Shown here in pieces: positions 13,370 to 21,436 of a DNA stretch of 29,618 nt; the first letter of the stretch is position 1, and every line of letters begins with the position of its first letter. The position numbers and the translations under genes were made by a program. Where the stretch lies: the IMG/VR virus record IMGVR_UViG_3300022929_000133, positions 1-29,618 of that record; one strand, given 5' to 3'. The stretch comes from a virus. The notes under the pieces are model-generated. The model worked only from the letters and a program-made list of their open reading frames with translations, did not search any database and was not told the origin of the DNA.

Positions 13370-14393
13370 TGCTACAACAGATGATAAGATCGAACTAGAC
13401 GCAATGCCTGGGGCAGATCCAAAGACTGAAGAAGACGCAAAAGGTTTTGAAGTTGATATGAACTTTGAAGCCCCAGAAGAAGATGAAGTAGAATTTCCCA
13501 AGGAGGAAGAAATTGAAGAAGTCGAAGAACTTAAGGCTGAAGAAGAACCATCTGAAGAGCCTGAAGAGGAAACAGAAGAGGAAGTCATTGAAGCTGCAGA
13601 CGCAGAAGCAGAAAGTTCAGGAGAAGAAGAGTTATTGGCAGAAGATGACGCAGATACACAACAACCTGTTGAGCCAGTACAAGAAGGACTTGATAAAGCA
13701 AAAGAGCCAATGATTCCAAAGTCTAGGTTTGATGAAGTCCTAGCGAAACAAAAAGCTTTACAAAAACAACTACAAGAGGCCACTAATCCAATAGAAAAAA
13801 TAGAAAATGTTCCTGAGTATGACTTTTCTGCTAAAGAGATAGAGTACCAAGAGCATATTTTAAATGGAGAAGCTGAAAAAGCTGCTGCACTCAGATCAGA
13901 AATAAGAGAAGCAGAAAGAAAAACTATGTTGTTTGAAGTGCAACAACAAATGGGTCAGACTGTGCAACAAAGCACGGAAGCTGTTGCTTTACAAAACAAA
14001 GCTATTGAGCTACAAACTGCGCACCCAGAGCTAGATGAAAACAGTGCTAATTATAACGCAGACCTAACTCAAGAAGTCATGGATTTAAGAGATGCGTTCA
14101 TGATTCAAGGTTTTAATGGAGCGGATGCCTTAGATAAAGCTGCAAAATATGTTTTACCGCCTGCTCCAGTAGTTCAAGAACCCGCTACAAATTCTACTTC
14201 ACAAGAAGTGGTGCAGAGAAAAAAAGTAGCCAATACAACTAAAAAGTTAGCAGCGGCTGAATCCCAACCCCCTACAATGAAAACAGGTAAACAAAAAGTT
14301 GAGAAGAAAGTTGATGTAAGTTTATTATCTGCAGATGAGTTTGAAGCTCTGCCGGATGAAACTTTACGCAGAATGCGTGGAGATTTCGGATAA
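13356..14393 (+). CDS. Scaffolding protein (acidic)
   Basis: A 345-residue protein between portal and coat genes, the standard place for scaffold. AAGGAGG precedes the ATG at 13356, which overlaps the portal end by 14 bases. Residues about 25-105 are almost continuously Glu/Asp-rich. Residues about 115-240 are helical and coiled-coil-like (AKQKALQKQLQEA, AEKAAALRSEIREAE). The C-terminal about 60 residues are basic (RKKVANTTKKLAAAE, GKQKVEKKV), as in P22 scaffolds, where a basic C-terminal hairpin binds the coat protein. No protease motif is seen. Its strong negative charge is a natural partner for the basic proteins of the terminase locus, which is inference. Confidence 0.85.
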   Translation: MAKDNATTDDKIELDAMPGADPKTEEDAKGFEVDMNFEAPEEDEVEFPKEEEIEEVEELKAEEEPSEEPEEETEEEVIEAADAEAESSGEEELLAEDDADTQQPVEPVQEGLDKAKEPMIPKSRFDEVLAKQKALQKQLQEATNPIEKIENVPEYDFSAKEIEYQEHILNGEAEKAAALRSEIREAERKTMLFEVQQQMGQTVQQSTEAVALQNKAIELQTAHPELDENSANYNADLTQEVMDLRDAFMIQGFNGADALDKAAKYVLPPAPVVQEPATNSTSQEVVQRKKVANTTKKLAAAESQPPTMKTGKQKVEKKVDVSLLSADEFEALPDETLRRMRGDFG

Positions 14394-14395
14394 AC

Positions 14396-14406
14396 TGTGG
14401 TATAAA
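14396..14406 (+). promoter_or_regulatory. Candidate extended -10 promoter before the coat gene leader
   Basis: TGTGGTATAAA contains TG-G-TATAAA, an extended -10 box for sigma-70 polymerase. The same nine bases TGTGGTATA recur at 15753, again 1-2 bases after a stop codon. No convincing -35 box is seen. It would start a transcript carrying the structured leader and the coat gene. Confidence 0.4.
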
Positions 14407-14605
14407 TTAAATAAGTTCGTGTGTAAGAGCGATATCTTACCGGGGTCGCGTCCGTAAAAAGCGTTATTCGCCTGTTAGTGCGTAAAACTAACCGGAGTCG
14501 TACTCCGTAATTAACGAGAGCGTTTCCCCTACGACAGTGGGTATACGGATAAAAAGTCGCTCCAAAAGTCGACTGGTTAATTAATTTAATGATAGGAGAA
14601 ATATC
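14407..14605 (+). ncRNA. Structured 5' leader of the coat gene, two repeated hairpin modules
   Basis: This gap holds a folded leader. Module 1: stem GTAAGA (14423-14428) with TCTTAC (14435-14440), then a weaker hairpin 14441-14454. Module 2: stem GTTAGT (14474-14479) with ACTAAC (14487-14492), then CGGAGT (14493-14498) with ACTCCG (14502-14507). The modules align (GTWAGW-GCG loops, CGGRGTCG loops, then TAA...GCG) while the stem bases differ and still pair. A longer stem GAGCG (14518-14522) with CGCTC (14558-14562) follows. No ORF fits. The coat gene ribosome site (ATAGGAGAA) is at the 3' end. Confidence 0.6.
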
Positions 14606-15751
14606 ATGGCAAATACTAACTTTGCTTCTTTGACCAGTGAACAGCTTACTATCTGGTCTAGAGATTTCTGGCGTGTAGCTAGAAATATGTCCTTCATTAA
14701 CCAATTCGCGGGTAGCGGCAACAACGCTATGGTTCAGAGAATATCTGAGCTTACCCAATCAGAAAAGGGAGCTAGAGCTGTATTAACACTTTTAGCTGAC
14801 ATGACTGGTGACGGTATTGTTGGAGACAACACTCTCGAAGGTAATGAAGAATCACTAAGAGCGTTCGACATAGTCGTAACAATCGACCAACTAAGATTTG
14901 CGAACAGACTGTCAGGTAGACTGGCTGATCAAAAATCAGTTGTGAACTTCAGGGAACATTCAAGAGATGCTCTTGCTTATGCAATGGCTGACAGAATGGA
15001 CCAATTAGCATTTCTTACACTAAGTGGTATTGGGTATAACCTTAAGAACAATGGTGCGTTAAGACCATCAATGAATTCAGGCCAAAACCTAAACGACTTA
15101 GAGTTCTCAAGTGCAGTAAGTGCGCCAACTTCTAATAGACATAGAAGAGTGGATGCAACTAACGGTCTTGTAGCTGGTGATGTTACTGCTTTAGAAGCAA
15201 CTGACAAATTAAGCTATAGCACTATTGTAGATCTAAAAGCTTACGCTAAAGATCAATACATTAGAGGACTAAGAGGTGCGGGTAACGATGAGACATTCCA
15301 TCTTTTCGTAACACCACAAGTTATGGCTGACCTAAAACTCGATTCAGATTTCCTTGCTAACGTAAGAAATGCTGGAGTAAGAGGACCAGGTTCAAGCTTA
15401 TTTTCAGGTTCATCATCTCTAATGGTTGATGGCATCATGGTTCACGAGTTTAGACATGTGTTTAATACAAGTGGCGCTTTAACCGGTACTTCAGCAAATG
15501 CTGGTGCTGCTGGTTATAAAGGTGGTGCAGACGCTGATATAAACTATTCAAGATGTTTATTCTGCGGCGCTCAATCATTAGCTATGGCAGATATTGGTAT
15601 ACCAGAAATAGTAGAAGATACTTTCGACTATGGTAACCAAAACGGTATTTCAATTGGTAAAATATTCGGACTCAAGAAGCCAGTCTACAATTCAGACCAC
15701 ACAGGTCAGGATGAAGACTTCGGCGTTATTGCGTTAGATGTAGCATACTAA
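14606..15751 (+). CDS. Major capsid protein, N4-gp56/DUF4043 family
   Basis: A 381-residue shell protein. The start has AGGAGA 7 bases before the ATG. The N-terminal region (SEQLTIWSRDFWRVARNMSFI), then GARAVLTLLADMTGDGIVGD, DIVVTIDQLRFANRLSGRLADQ and DALAYAMADRMDQLAFLTLSG (about residues 55-145), match the DUF4043 (N4-gp56) coat family of HK97-like fold. The C-terminal part includes SLMVDGIMVHEFRHVF and ends in a short DFGVIALDVAY strand. No proteolytic cleavage site is evident. Placement after the scaffold and before the head-completion genes agrees. It has its own leader and a following hairpin, as expected for a gene expressed in excess. Confidence 0.95.
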   Translation: MANTNFASLTSEQLTIWSRDFWRVARNMSFINQFAGSGNNAMVQRISELTQSEKGARAVLTLLADMTGDGIVGDNTLEGNEESLRAFDIVVTIDQLRFANRLSGRLADQKSVVNFREHSRDALAYAMADRMDQLAFLTLSGIGYNLKNNGALRPSMNSGQNLNDLEFSSAVSAPTSNRHRRVDATNGLVAGDVTALEATDKLSYSTIVDLKAYAKDQYIRGLRGAGNDETFHLFVTPQVMADLKLDSDFLANVRNAGVRGPGSSLFSGSSSLMVDGIMVHEFRHVFNTSGALTGTSANAGAAGYKGGADADINYSRCLFCGAQSLAMADIGIPEIVEDTFDYGNQNGISIGKIFGLKKPVYNSDHTGQDEDFGVIALDVAY

Positions 15752-15752
15752 T

Positions 15753-15763
15753 TGTGGTATATT
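15753..15763 (+). promoter_or_regulatory. Candidate extended -10 promoter after the coat gene
   Basis: TGTGGTATATT repeats the nine-base word found at 14396. It starts one base after the coat gene stop and 2 bases before the hairpin at 15766. It might drive the downstream head genes, or the word may be a protein-binding or RNA-processing signal. There is no clear -35 box. Confidence 0.35.
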
Positions 15764-15765
15764 TT

Positions 15766-15791
15766 ATGGGTGGCTTTTATTAGCCACCCAT
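15766..15791 (+). terminator. Hairpin after the coat gene, partial terminator or mRNA stabiliser
   Basis: ATGGGTGGC (15766-15774) pairs perfectly with GCCACCCAT (15783-15791) around an 8-base T/A loop. It is followed by ATTTAAGG, not a T-run, so termination would be incomplete at best. A 3' hairpin here would help give more coat mRNA than downstream mRNA. Confidence 0.6.
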
Positions 15792-15807
15792 ATTTAAGGA
15801 GAAAATT

Positions 15808-16176
15808 ATGTGGATAGTATCAAATGAAGATAAATCAGTAGCCTCTACTTGGGGTGCAGTTATACATTTAAAAGCTGGAGAACCTAGACAAGTTGGCAAT
15901 GATTTAGGTTTACTTTGTTTACAAGCCGGATGCACGGAAGTAAAAGATGTTAAAGAAGCTCCAGTAGCAGAACCTGCTCCTGTTGTAGAAGAAACACCAA
16001 TAGTAGATGAAGTTTCGGCTATAGAAGAAGCGCCGGTTGTAGAAATTTCAGTAGATTTTGAAGCTATGACTAAAGTTGAATTAGAAGAACATGGTCGCAC
16101 TATTGGTATCGAACTTGATAGAAGAAAAAAGAAAGCAGATTTAATTGAAGAACTAAAAGCTGCACAAAACATATAG
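15808..16176 (+). CDS. Head protein with C-terminal HeH/LEM-like domain, 122 aa
   Basis: A 122-residue protein after the coat gene, with AAGGAGA before its ATG. The N-terminal part (about 1-48) is a small beta-rich domain (MWIVSNEDKSVASTWGAVIH). A Pro/Ala/Val/Glu-rich linker follows (about 49-82, APVAEPAPVVEETPIVDEV). The C-terminal domain is FEAMTKVELEEHGRTIGIEL with a following KKKADLIEELK stretch (about 84-117), a helix-extended-helix of the HeH/LEM/SAP type known from phage head proteins. Such domains bind DNA or tie partners together. Its place suggests a head decoration or head-completion protein. No enzyme motif is present. Confidence 0.75.
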   Translation: MWIVSNEDKSVASTWGAVIHLKAGEPRQVGNDLGLLCLQAGCTEVKDVKEAPVAEPAPVVEETPIVDEVSAIEEAPVVEISVDFEAMTKVELEEHGRTIGIELDRRKKKADLIEELKAAQNI

Positions 16177-16184
16177 GATAAATT

Positions 16185-16898
16185 ATGGCAGGGACACTTA
16201 CAGGCACTAATTTACTAGATAGAATTAGGGACACTTTACAAGATACAACCAGTGTTAGATGGACTGAGGCTGAGCTCCTTAGATACATTAATGATGCACA
16301 AAGAGAAATTGTAAATTTTAGACCAGAATCCAGCGCTACTACAACAAACGTTCAATTAGTTACAGGTACTAAACAAACTTTACCATCAGGTGGGTTGAGG
16401 TTAATTAAAATAACCAGGAATATGTCTGATGCTTCTGGTGGTGCTACAGGTAAAAGGGCAATTAGGCTTGTTAATGTAGATATTTTAAATACCCAAGAAC
16501 CAGATTGGCATGATGGAAACATATCTACACACGGAGCAACTGTTAAACATTATGTTTTTGACGATGATGATCCTCGTAATTACTATGTTTACCCTGGAGT
16601 ATCCGGTAACGCTTACGTAGAAATTGTTTACTCAGCCGCACCTACAGATTTATCAGCAGCTAGTGACACTATTAGTGTTGATGATATTTATGCTAACGCT
16701 ATTATTGATTTTGTTCTTTATAGAGCATATATGAAAGATGCGGAATACGCCGGAAATTCTCAAAGAGCAAGCTCACACTATCAGTTGTTTACAGCAAGTA
16801 TAGGCCAAGGCGGTCAAGCCCAAACGTTGTTAGACCCAAACAATGATATGGTTTCTAATATAGGGTCTGTTCCAAAAATAATGCAGCAAGGAGGATAA
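16185..16898 (+). CDS. Head-tail connector (adaptor) protein, 237 aa
   Basis: The 237-residue protein begins MAGTLTGTNLLDRIRDTLQD, then SVRWTEAELLRYINDAQREI (about 22-41), the helical start usual for phage adaptor or head-completion proteins that dock under the portal. A beta-rich middle (RLVNVDILNTQEPDWHD, YVFDDDDPRNYYVYPGV) and a C-terminal helical part (IDFVLYRAYMKDAEYAGNSQ) follow. This layout matches connector proteins found after the coat gene in many short-tailed phages. A weak ribosome site (AGGATAAATT) lies before the ATG at 16185. The next gene follows after one base. Confidence 0.8.
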   Translation: MAGTLTGTNLLDRIRDTLQDTTSVRWTEAELLRYINDAQREIVNFRPESSATTTNVQLVTGTKQTLPSGGLRLIKITRNMSDASGGATGKRAIRLVNVDILNTQEPDWHDGNISTHGATVKHYVFDDDDPRNYYVYPGVSGNAYVEIVYSAAPTDLSAASDTISVDDIYANAIIDFVLYRAYMKDAEYAGNSQRASSHYQLFTASIGQGGQAQTLLDPNNDMVSNIGSVPKIMQQGG

Positions 16899-16899
16899 G

Positions 16900-17574
16900 G
16901 TGGCAGCCTATTCTTCTTTAGTTAAAGAAATTTTACCGTACGTGCCTTTATGCCCAGATCCTTTAGTGGAACAAAATATACGGTCTGCGACTATAGAGTT
17001 TTGCGAAAGGTCAAAAGCTTATGTATTAGACATGGATCCATTTAACACTATTTCTGGTGTTTACGAATATGATTTTGATCTTCCCGTAGCTACAGAGGTA
17101 CATCAAGTTTTATATATGACCCATGACGGAAACGACATGGATCCTATTAGCCCACGTAGTTTAGAATTAAACTACCCAGATTGGAGAAATAGAACAGGTA
17201 ATCCACATGTTTATCTACAAAAGTCGTCTAGTTTATTTTGGATTGTGCCTGTACCAAGCGGGTCAAAAGAAGTAATAGCCAGTGTTGCTTTAAAGCCAAC
17301 TCGAACAAGTAACAACATAGATACTACGGTTTCTAACCAGTACAGAGACGCTCTTATATACGGGACTTTGTATAGGTTACTGCGTATGCCAAATAGAGAA
17401 TGGACAGATATAGGAGCAGCGCAAGAGTATTTATATCAATTTAATTTAGAGATAAAACAAGCAGAACTTCGTGCAAGAGGCGGAGATCTAGGAGTAAAAC
17501 GAACAGTAAAATACAAAGGAATAGGTAAGCCAAGGAGGCGCTATGGAAGATACGGAAGGGAGATCGACTACTAA
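16900..17574 (+). CDS. Second connector / tail-tube-like protein, 224 aa
   Basis: GTG start at 16900, fixed by AAGGAGG with 5-base spacing. The 224-residue protein has an N-terminal helical half (SLVKEILPYVPLCPDPLVEQ, ATIEFCERSKAYV), a beta-rich core (GVYEYDFDLPVATEVHQVLY, YPDWRNRTGNPHVYL), and a C-terminal helix plus very basic tail (KYKGIGKPRRRYGRYGREID). It resembles the second connector or gp11-like tail tubular proteins of short-tailed phages by length, fold order and place. The basic tail could touch DNA leaving the portal. It overlaps the next gene by 32 bases in another frame. Confidence 0.75.
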   Translation: MAAYSSLVKEILPYVPLCPDPLVEQNIRSATIEFCERSKAYVLDMDPFNTISGVYEYDFDLPVATEVHQVLYMTHDGNDMDPISPRSLELNYPDWRNRTGNPHVYLQKSSSLFWIVPVPSGSKEVIASVALKPTRTSNNIDTTVSNQYRDALIYGTLYRLLRMPNREWTDIGAAQEYLYQFNLEIKQAELRARGGDLGVKRTVKYKGIGKPRRRYGRYGREIDY

Positions 17575-17986
17575 TGACTTTGTTGAGCCAGTGCTTACTG
17601 ACATACGTTCCACGTGGAACATTATCAAACCTGGTTTAGAAAGTATATTAGCAGACAACCCAAGTCTAACTTTTATTCCCGAAGATGTTTATAGTGATTG
17701 TGTAAATGAAAAAGCGTTTTTATTTACCTCACCAGTAGGGTTTTTGGTACTTACAATAGAAACAGATAGGTACACAAAAGACAAGACATTGTATATGTGG
17801 ATAGCGTATACTTATGAAAAGGGCGGAAGACATTGGCTAGCCCACCAAGACTGGATAAATGCGTTAGCAAAAGAGTCTGGTTGTAAGTACATAGAAGCGC
17901 AGTCTCATGTACCAGAGTTAGAACCTTATGCTATTGCACGAGGTTGGAATACAGACACGAGAGTGTATAGGAGAAAAGTTAAGTGA
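17543..17986 (+). CDS. GNAT-like protein, 147 aa (T7 gp13-type position)
   Basis: The ATG at 17543 has AGGAGG with 4-base spacing and lies inside the end of the preceding gene. The 147-residue product has a beta-strand pattern GFLVLTIETDRYTKDKTLYMWIA (about 72-94), a helix near HQDWINALAKESGCKYIEA, and a last block PYAIARGWNTDTRVYRRKV. This is like the GNAT acyltransferase fold, in which the ending GW-x(n)-V-Y-R strand is common. T7 gene 13 holds an equivalent virion-assembly place and has a similar fold. I do not see the usual acetyl-CoA loop, so catalytic activity is doubtful. The 14-base palindrome at 17607-17620 lies in this gene. Confidence 0.65.
   Translation: MEDTEGRSTTNDFVEPVLTDIRSTWNIIKPGLESILADNPSLTFIPEDVYSDCVNEKAFLFTSPVGFLVLTIETDRYTKDKTLYMWIAYTYEKGGRHWLAHQDWINALAKESGCKYIEAQSHVPELEPYAIARGWNTDTRVYRRKVK
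17607..17620. promoter_or_regulatory. parS-like perfect palindrome inside the GNAT-like gene
   Basis: GTTCCACGTGGAAC is a perfect 14-base palindrome made of the same GTTCCAC word that repeats at 6666-6918. It fits the core of bacterial chromosomal parS sites (TGTTNCACGTGAAACA family), and the C/G version is the one I remember from Pseudomonas. It encodes R-S-T-W-N in frame. Confidence 0.55.
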
Positions 17987-18567
17987 GTAAACCTAAATCG
18001 TCAGAATACAAGGCAAGCGAACAAGAAAAAGCACTTGCTTCTGTTTCTCTTGCGGAAAAAAATTATTTTAGGCAAAAGTATTTACCTAAACTTACACAGT
18101 TAAGAGATAGAGCTAGCACTGAAGATTATGAAGGTGTAGCAACAGGCCGTGCGCAAGCAGATACAATGCAAGCTTTATCAGGTAGGCCTTCACTAGCTGC
18201 TGCTCGTTCGGTTGATTCTGCAGCAGATATGGCTTCTGCAGCTGGCGCACAAGCTTTACAAGGTAGAGTTCAGGGTTTAACTGCACAAAGAGGGGATCAA
18301 GTAAATGTTCTCAAGAATGCTAGGGGTATGGCCGCAGATGCACAATCTGGTTTATCTAAAGCCGCACGAATATCATCCACTAAACAACTACAGTTTGCTC
18401 AAGCTAAACAAAATAGAAGAAACGCCAACTTTAGAGCGGCTACTCAACTTGTGGGACAAATGGGCGAAAACAGGCAAGAAAATTTAGGACTTCAAGACGC
18501 TGAAAACGATCAAGCTAATAAAGGTTTTTTCAGTACTTTACTTCCACCACAGGGGTTAGGACAATAA
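17983..18567 (+). CDS. Internal virion protein, Ala/Gln-rich, 194 aa
   Basis: GTG start at 17983 overlapping the previous TGA by four bases (GTGA), with AGGAG 9 bases upstream. The 194 residues are helical and rich in Ala, Gln and Ser (SAADMASAAGAQALQGRVQ, AARISSTKQLQFAQAKQNRR), with no cysteine or membrane segment. Length, composition and place between the GNAT-like and larger ejection proteins match the small internal virion proteins of T7-like phages (gp14 class), which are packed in the head and enter the cell envelope on infection. The likeness is by context and composition; sequence similarity could not be tested. Confidence 0.65.
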   Translation: MSKPKSSEYKASEQEKALASVSLAEKNYFRQKYLPKLTQLRDRASTEDYEGVATGRAQADTMQALSGRPSLAAARSVDSAADMASAAGAQALQGRVQGLTAQRGDQVNVLKNARGMAADAQSGLSKAARISSTKQLQFAQAKQNRRNANFRAATQLVGQMGENRQENLGLQDAENDQANKGFFSTLLPPQGLGQ

Positions 18568-19149
18568 ATGGCATTATACGACGGTTTATACAATACGAAG
18601 GATTACAGACGTGATGCTCAAACTGATTATACAAGCTCTCTTCCAAATGTAAGTGACCCAGAAGCTACGTATGCTGCTATTACTAGACAAGATTATAATG
18701 ATTATATAAATAATTTTAGGGATTTTGAGGAGCGTTTGTTAGGGCAAACAGACGATCAAGGGCTTATTAATAGAGCTAGAGAAGATCAGAAAACTCAAAA
18801 CAGAATTGCCCGAGAAGTTCAACAAAGAAACATAGAAAGATATGGCGGCGCTGGTTTATCAAATGCCCAAAGGCAACAACAACAAAGGACTTTACAAAGA
18901 GGCGGACAGTTAGCTATGGCCAACACTTCTAATAACTCAAGAATTCAACAAAGAGAAATAAACAATGCTTTATTAAATGAGTTAATAGGCATTGGGCAAG
19001 GCGTAAATCAAAGTTCTTTAAGTGGGCTTGGCGATGCCTCTGGTATGGCTGCGCAAAGACAAGCAGCATATAAAAATGCAAAAGCACAACATCATAGTAA
19101 TATGACAGGTTTAGGTGTTGCTGCTTTAGGAATGTTTTTAGGGATATAA
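18568..19149 (+). CDS. Internal virion protein with C-terminal hydrophobic end, 193 aa
   Basis: The ATG at 18568 follows the previous stop directly. The protein is 193 residues: a Tyr/Asp-rich start (MALYDGLYNTKDYRRDAQTD), a long Gln/Arg-rich helical middle (EVQQRNIERYGGAGLSNAQR), and a short hydrophobic C-terminus (GLGVAALGMFLGI). The order polar helix then terminal hydrophobic patch is common in ejection proteins that insert into the host membrane. It shares Gln-rich character with its neighbour but is not a copy of it. Weak ribosome site, likely coupled. Role as a virion ejection component is inference from context. Confidence 0.65.
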   Translation: MALYDGLYNTKDYRRDAQTDYTSSLPNVSDPEATYAAITRQDYNDYINNFRDFEERLLGQTDDQGLINRAREDQKTQNRIAREVQQRNIERYGGAGLSNAQRQQQQRTLQRGGQLAMANTSNNSRIQQREINNALLNELIGIGQGVNQSSLSGLGDASGMAAQRQAAYKNAKAQHHSNMTGLGVAALGMFLGI

Positions 19150-19150
19150 A

Positions 19151-21436
19151 ATGAGTATAAGGACAAGAGCTTATTTACAAGGTTTAGAAGGGAATAAGAA
19201 ACAAAATGAACTTAGGAATGAAGGCATAGTTTCAGACTTAGGGGTTTTGTCTAACAATAATTTTTTGTATCAAGGTGGCACAATCACTAAACAGAATGAA
19301 GATGGCACAAGTTCTACTTTAGTAAATAACACCTTAAACGAAAGGGGTAGAGCTGAGCTCTTAAAAAGAGATAAGAATGGTAACTTAGTCAATGAAAGAT
19401 TAATTACCAGTATTTTAACAGCCGACCCTGTAACAAGTTCTTACACAGATGTAAACACTGGCAAAAAAGCAAAAGGTAAGATTAGCAAAGTAAGATACGA
19501 TGCAGAACGTGGTGTTAATGTTCTAGAAGTCGATACCCCTCAAGGTTTTTTTCCTAAGACCCTTGGGTTGACTAATAAAGAAGATGACATAGTTGCTCAA
19601 ATAAGTGACGAAGATTTATTAGAAATGATTGATCAGTCTATTATCTACAATAAAAGCCTTGCTGCTGGTGGAGACATGCTTTACGCTGGCGGTAAAAGAC
19701 AAGGCGTAGAAACAATAGGCGCTGAACAAGATGATTATGGTTCTACCATAGCAGAAATAAATCAAGCAGTAGAGAACGATCAGATTAGTCCAGGCGAAGC
19801 TGCACAAATAAGAGCAGAGCTTGCAGAAGAAAAGAAAAGACTTGGTGGCGTTGCTCCTGCCGATGAAGCTCCAGCAGTAGACAGTCAACCCTCTTCAGGT
19901 TTTATTAGTTTAGAAGAAGCTAAGAATATAACTAAAAAATCTCCGCAAGTTACAGGCCCTTACGGAGGAAGCTCTGAACAATTTAATACCACTATTATAA
20001 ACAACCCTAAGTTTAGAAATTATATTCCAGACCCTAGTGCTAAAAATCCTTTTGGTTTATCTGACGAAGAGATGGATCAACTTACGGTGGGCGAAAGAAA
20101 AGACTTAGAAGGTAGGGAAAAAAGTTTAGTTAATATGAACGTAAATAGAATTGTTACACAGCAGATTAAAGGCCTTCGTGATGATCTACGTAATATTGAC
20201 GCTGCTCAGATTAATAGAGAAGAACAGGCTAATTTAGAAAAGCTAGGTAAAGCAGCAGGGATAGACCCTAACCCTTATGGTAGATTTCTCCCAACCGATT
20301 TTATAGACAATAAAAACCTAGAAAGAACTAAAAACTTTTTTAAAGAAAATCCTGCAGAGTTTAAAAAGTTTGTAGATGACCCAAGGGGTTATTTATCTGG
20401 TGCTCTTAGCGAAGATACACCAGATAGTTTTAATTTTGTAGCAGAACCTACAGGTGATCAAAATCTTGATGCTCAAGTTAAAGATTCTGGTATACCACCT
20501 ATTCCGGACCCAAAGACTGACCCAGAAGGTTTTAATAATCATATAACTACATATGCTCAACAGTATCAAGAATTAGGAGCAGATCCTAAAATAGTATCAA
20601 GGGCCCAAAGCTATGTGCAAAAACATAAGGTCACTGATCCTCAATCTTTTCAAGCTGCACCTGTAGTAGACAGGGATTTAAATGTTAGTAAGGCCCTAGT
20701 TTCAATAGCAATTGCAGAAAATGCTAGACTTGCAGGTGGTAGCTTTGAAGAGTCTTTCAAAGAAAACTACAATTTATTTGATGTAGGTACTCCTGGACAA
20801 GATAGATACACAGCAGCAGCTACAGATGCAAGTATTCTTAAGAACTATGAGTCAATTAGAAAATCAAGAGTAGAACAGTTATTCCCTGATTTTCAAGAAA
20901 AATATGATTATATTACAGATATAGATTTCTTTGTTACTGATAAAGACAGTGACGACAATGTTATTGCTAGTAGATACAAAGATCCTAGGTCTGATGTACA
21001 ACTAACCTCACAAGTTAGAAATGCTTTTGCTACTTTAAAAAACAATAATGGTTTTAGAGTCCTGCCAAATGGACAAGTTCAGTATGCTAGTGAACAAGAT
21101 AGAAGTGCTACTGCTTTACTGCATGGTGAGTACTTCTTATCTCTAGTAAACAATATAGGTTCTGTAGACTTTCCAGACTGGTTTGATGATTGGTTAGGTA
21201 CTTCAAATGCTGCAAACAGTCCTGCTGAAGTATTACAAAGAGTACGTGTAAATACTAAAATGGTTAAAGGCAAACCTGTTATAAATGAAATTTTCTTAAT
21301 TAAACCTATGACAGGTTCAGAAGCAGAAGAAAGTTTTAAACTACCAGAATTAGCTAACTTTTACGGTGACCAGTCTTCAGACTTTAGAGCTACCTTTATA
21401 CAGTTAATACCAAAGGACAGAAGAGGAGGAGGATAA
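19151..21436 (+). CDS. Large internal virion protein, 761 aa
   Basis: The ATG at 19151 follows the previous stop by one base. The 761 residues are mostly hydrophilic and helical, with no membrane segment and no enzyme motif I can identify. Residues about 35-110 look beta-rich (GGTITKQNEDGTSSTLVNNT). A low-complexity acidic linker around 235-250 (PADEAPAVDSQPSSG) separates this from the long helical C-terminal part (IVSRAQSYVQKHKV...ALVSIAIAENARLAGGSFEE). Its length and place directly before the 1,813-residue protein match the gp15-type ejection proteins of short-tailed phages. It ends in RRGGG, whose codons also form the ribosome site (GGAGGAGGA) of the next gene. Confidence 0.7.
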   Translation: MSIRTRAYLQGLEGNKKQNELRNEGIVSDLGVLSNNNFLYQGGTITKQNEDGTSSTLVNNTLNERGRAELLKRDKNGNLVNERLITSILTADPVTSSYTDVNTGKKAKGKISKVRYDAERGVNVLEVDTPQGFFPKTLGLTNKEDDIVAQISDEDLLEMIDQSIIYNKSLAAGGDMLYAGGKRQGVETIGAEQDDYGSTIAEINQAVENDQISPGEAAQIRAELAEEKKRLGGVAPADEAPAVDSQPSSGFISLEEAKNITKKSPQVTGPYGGSSEQFNTTIINNPKFRNYIPDPSAKNPFGLSDEEMDQLTVGERKDLEGREKSLVNMNVNRIVTQQIKGLRDDLRNIDAAQINREEQANLEKLGKAAGIDPNPYGRFLPTDFIDNKNLERTKNFFKENPAEFKKFVDDPRGYLSGALSEDTPDSFNFVAEPTGDQNLDAQVKDSGIPPIPDPKTDPEGFNNHITTYAQQYQELGADPKIVSRAQSYVQKHKVTDPQSFQAAPVVDRDLNVSKALVSIAIAENARLAGGSFEESFKENYNLFDVGTPGQDRYTAAATDASILKNYESIRKSRVEQLFPDFQEKYDYITDIDFFVTDKDSDDNVIASRYKDPRSDVQLTSQVRNAFATLKNNNGFRVLPNGQVQYASEQDRSATALLHGEYFLSLVNNIGSVDFPDWFDDWLGTSNAANSPAEVLQRVRVNTKMVKGKPVINEIFLIKPMTGSEAEESFKLPELANFYGDQSSDFRATFIQLIPKDRRGGG

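Noticed and set aside
13316-13783. Minus-strand ORF of 155 Ser-rich residues
   Set aside because: It is the mirror of the Glu-rich scaffold gene (GAA/GAG read as TTC/CTC frames give Ser-rich shadow) and has no ribosome site.
14407-14605. tRNA gene in the gap before the coat gene
   Set aside because: No cloverleaf with anticodon arm and T-loop GTTCRA word could be drawn, and there is no acceptor-stem pairing at the right distance.
15766-15791. Strong intrinsic terminator after the coat gene
   Set aside because: The stem is strong, but no T-run follows, so it is listed only as a partial terminator or mRNA stabiliser.
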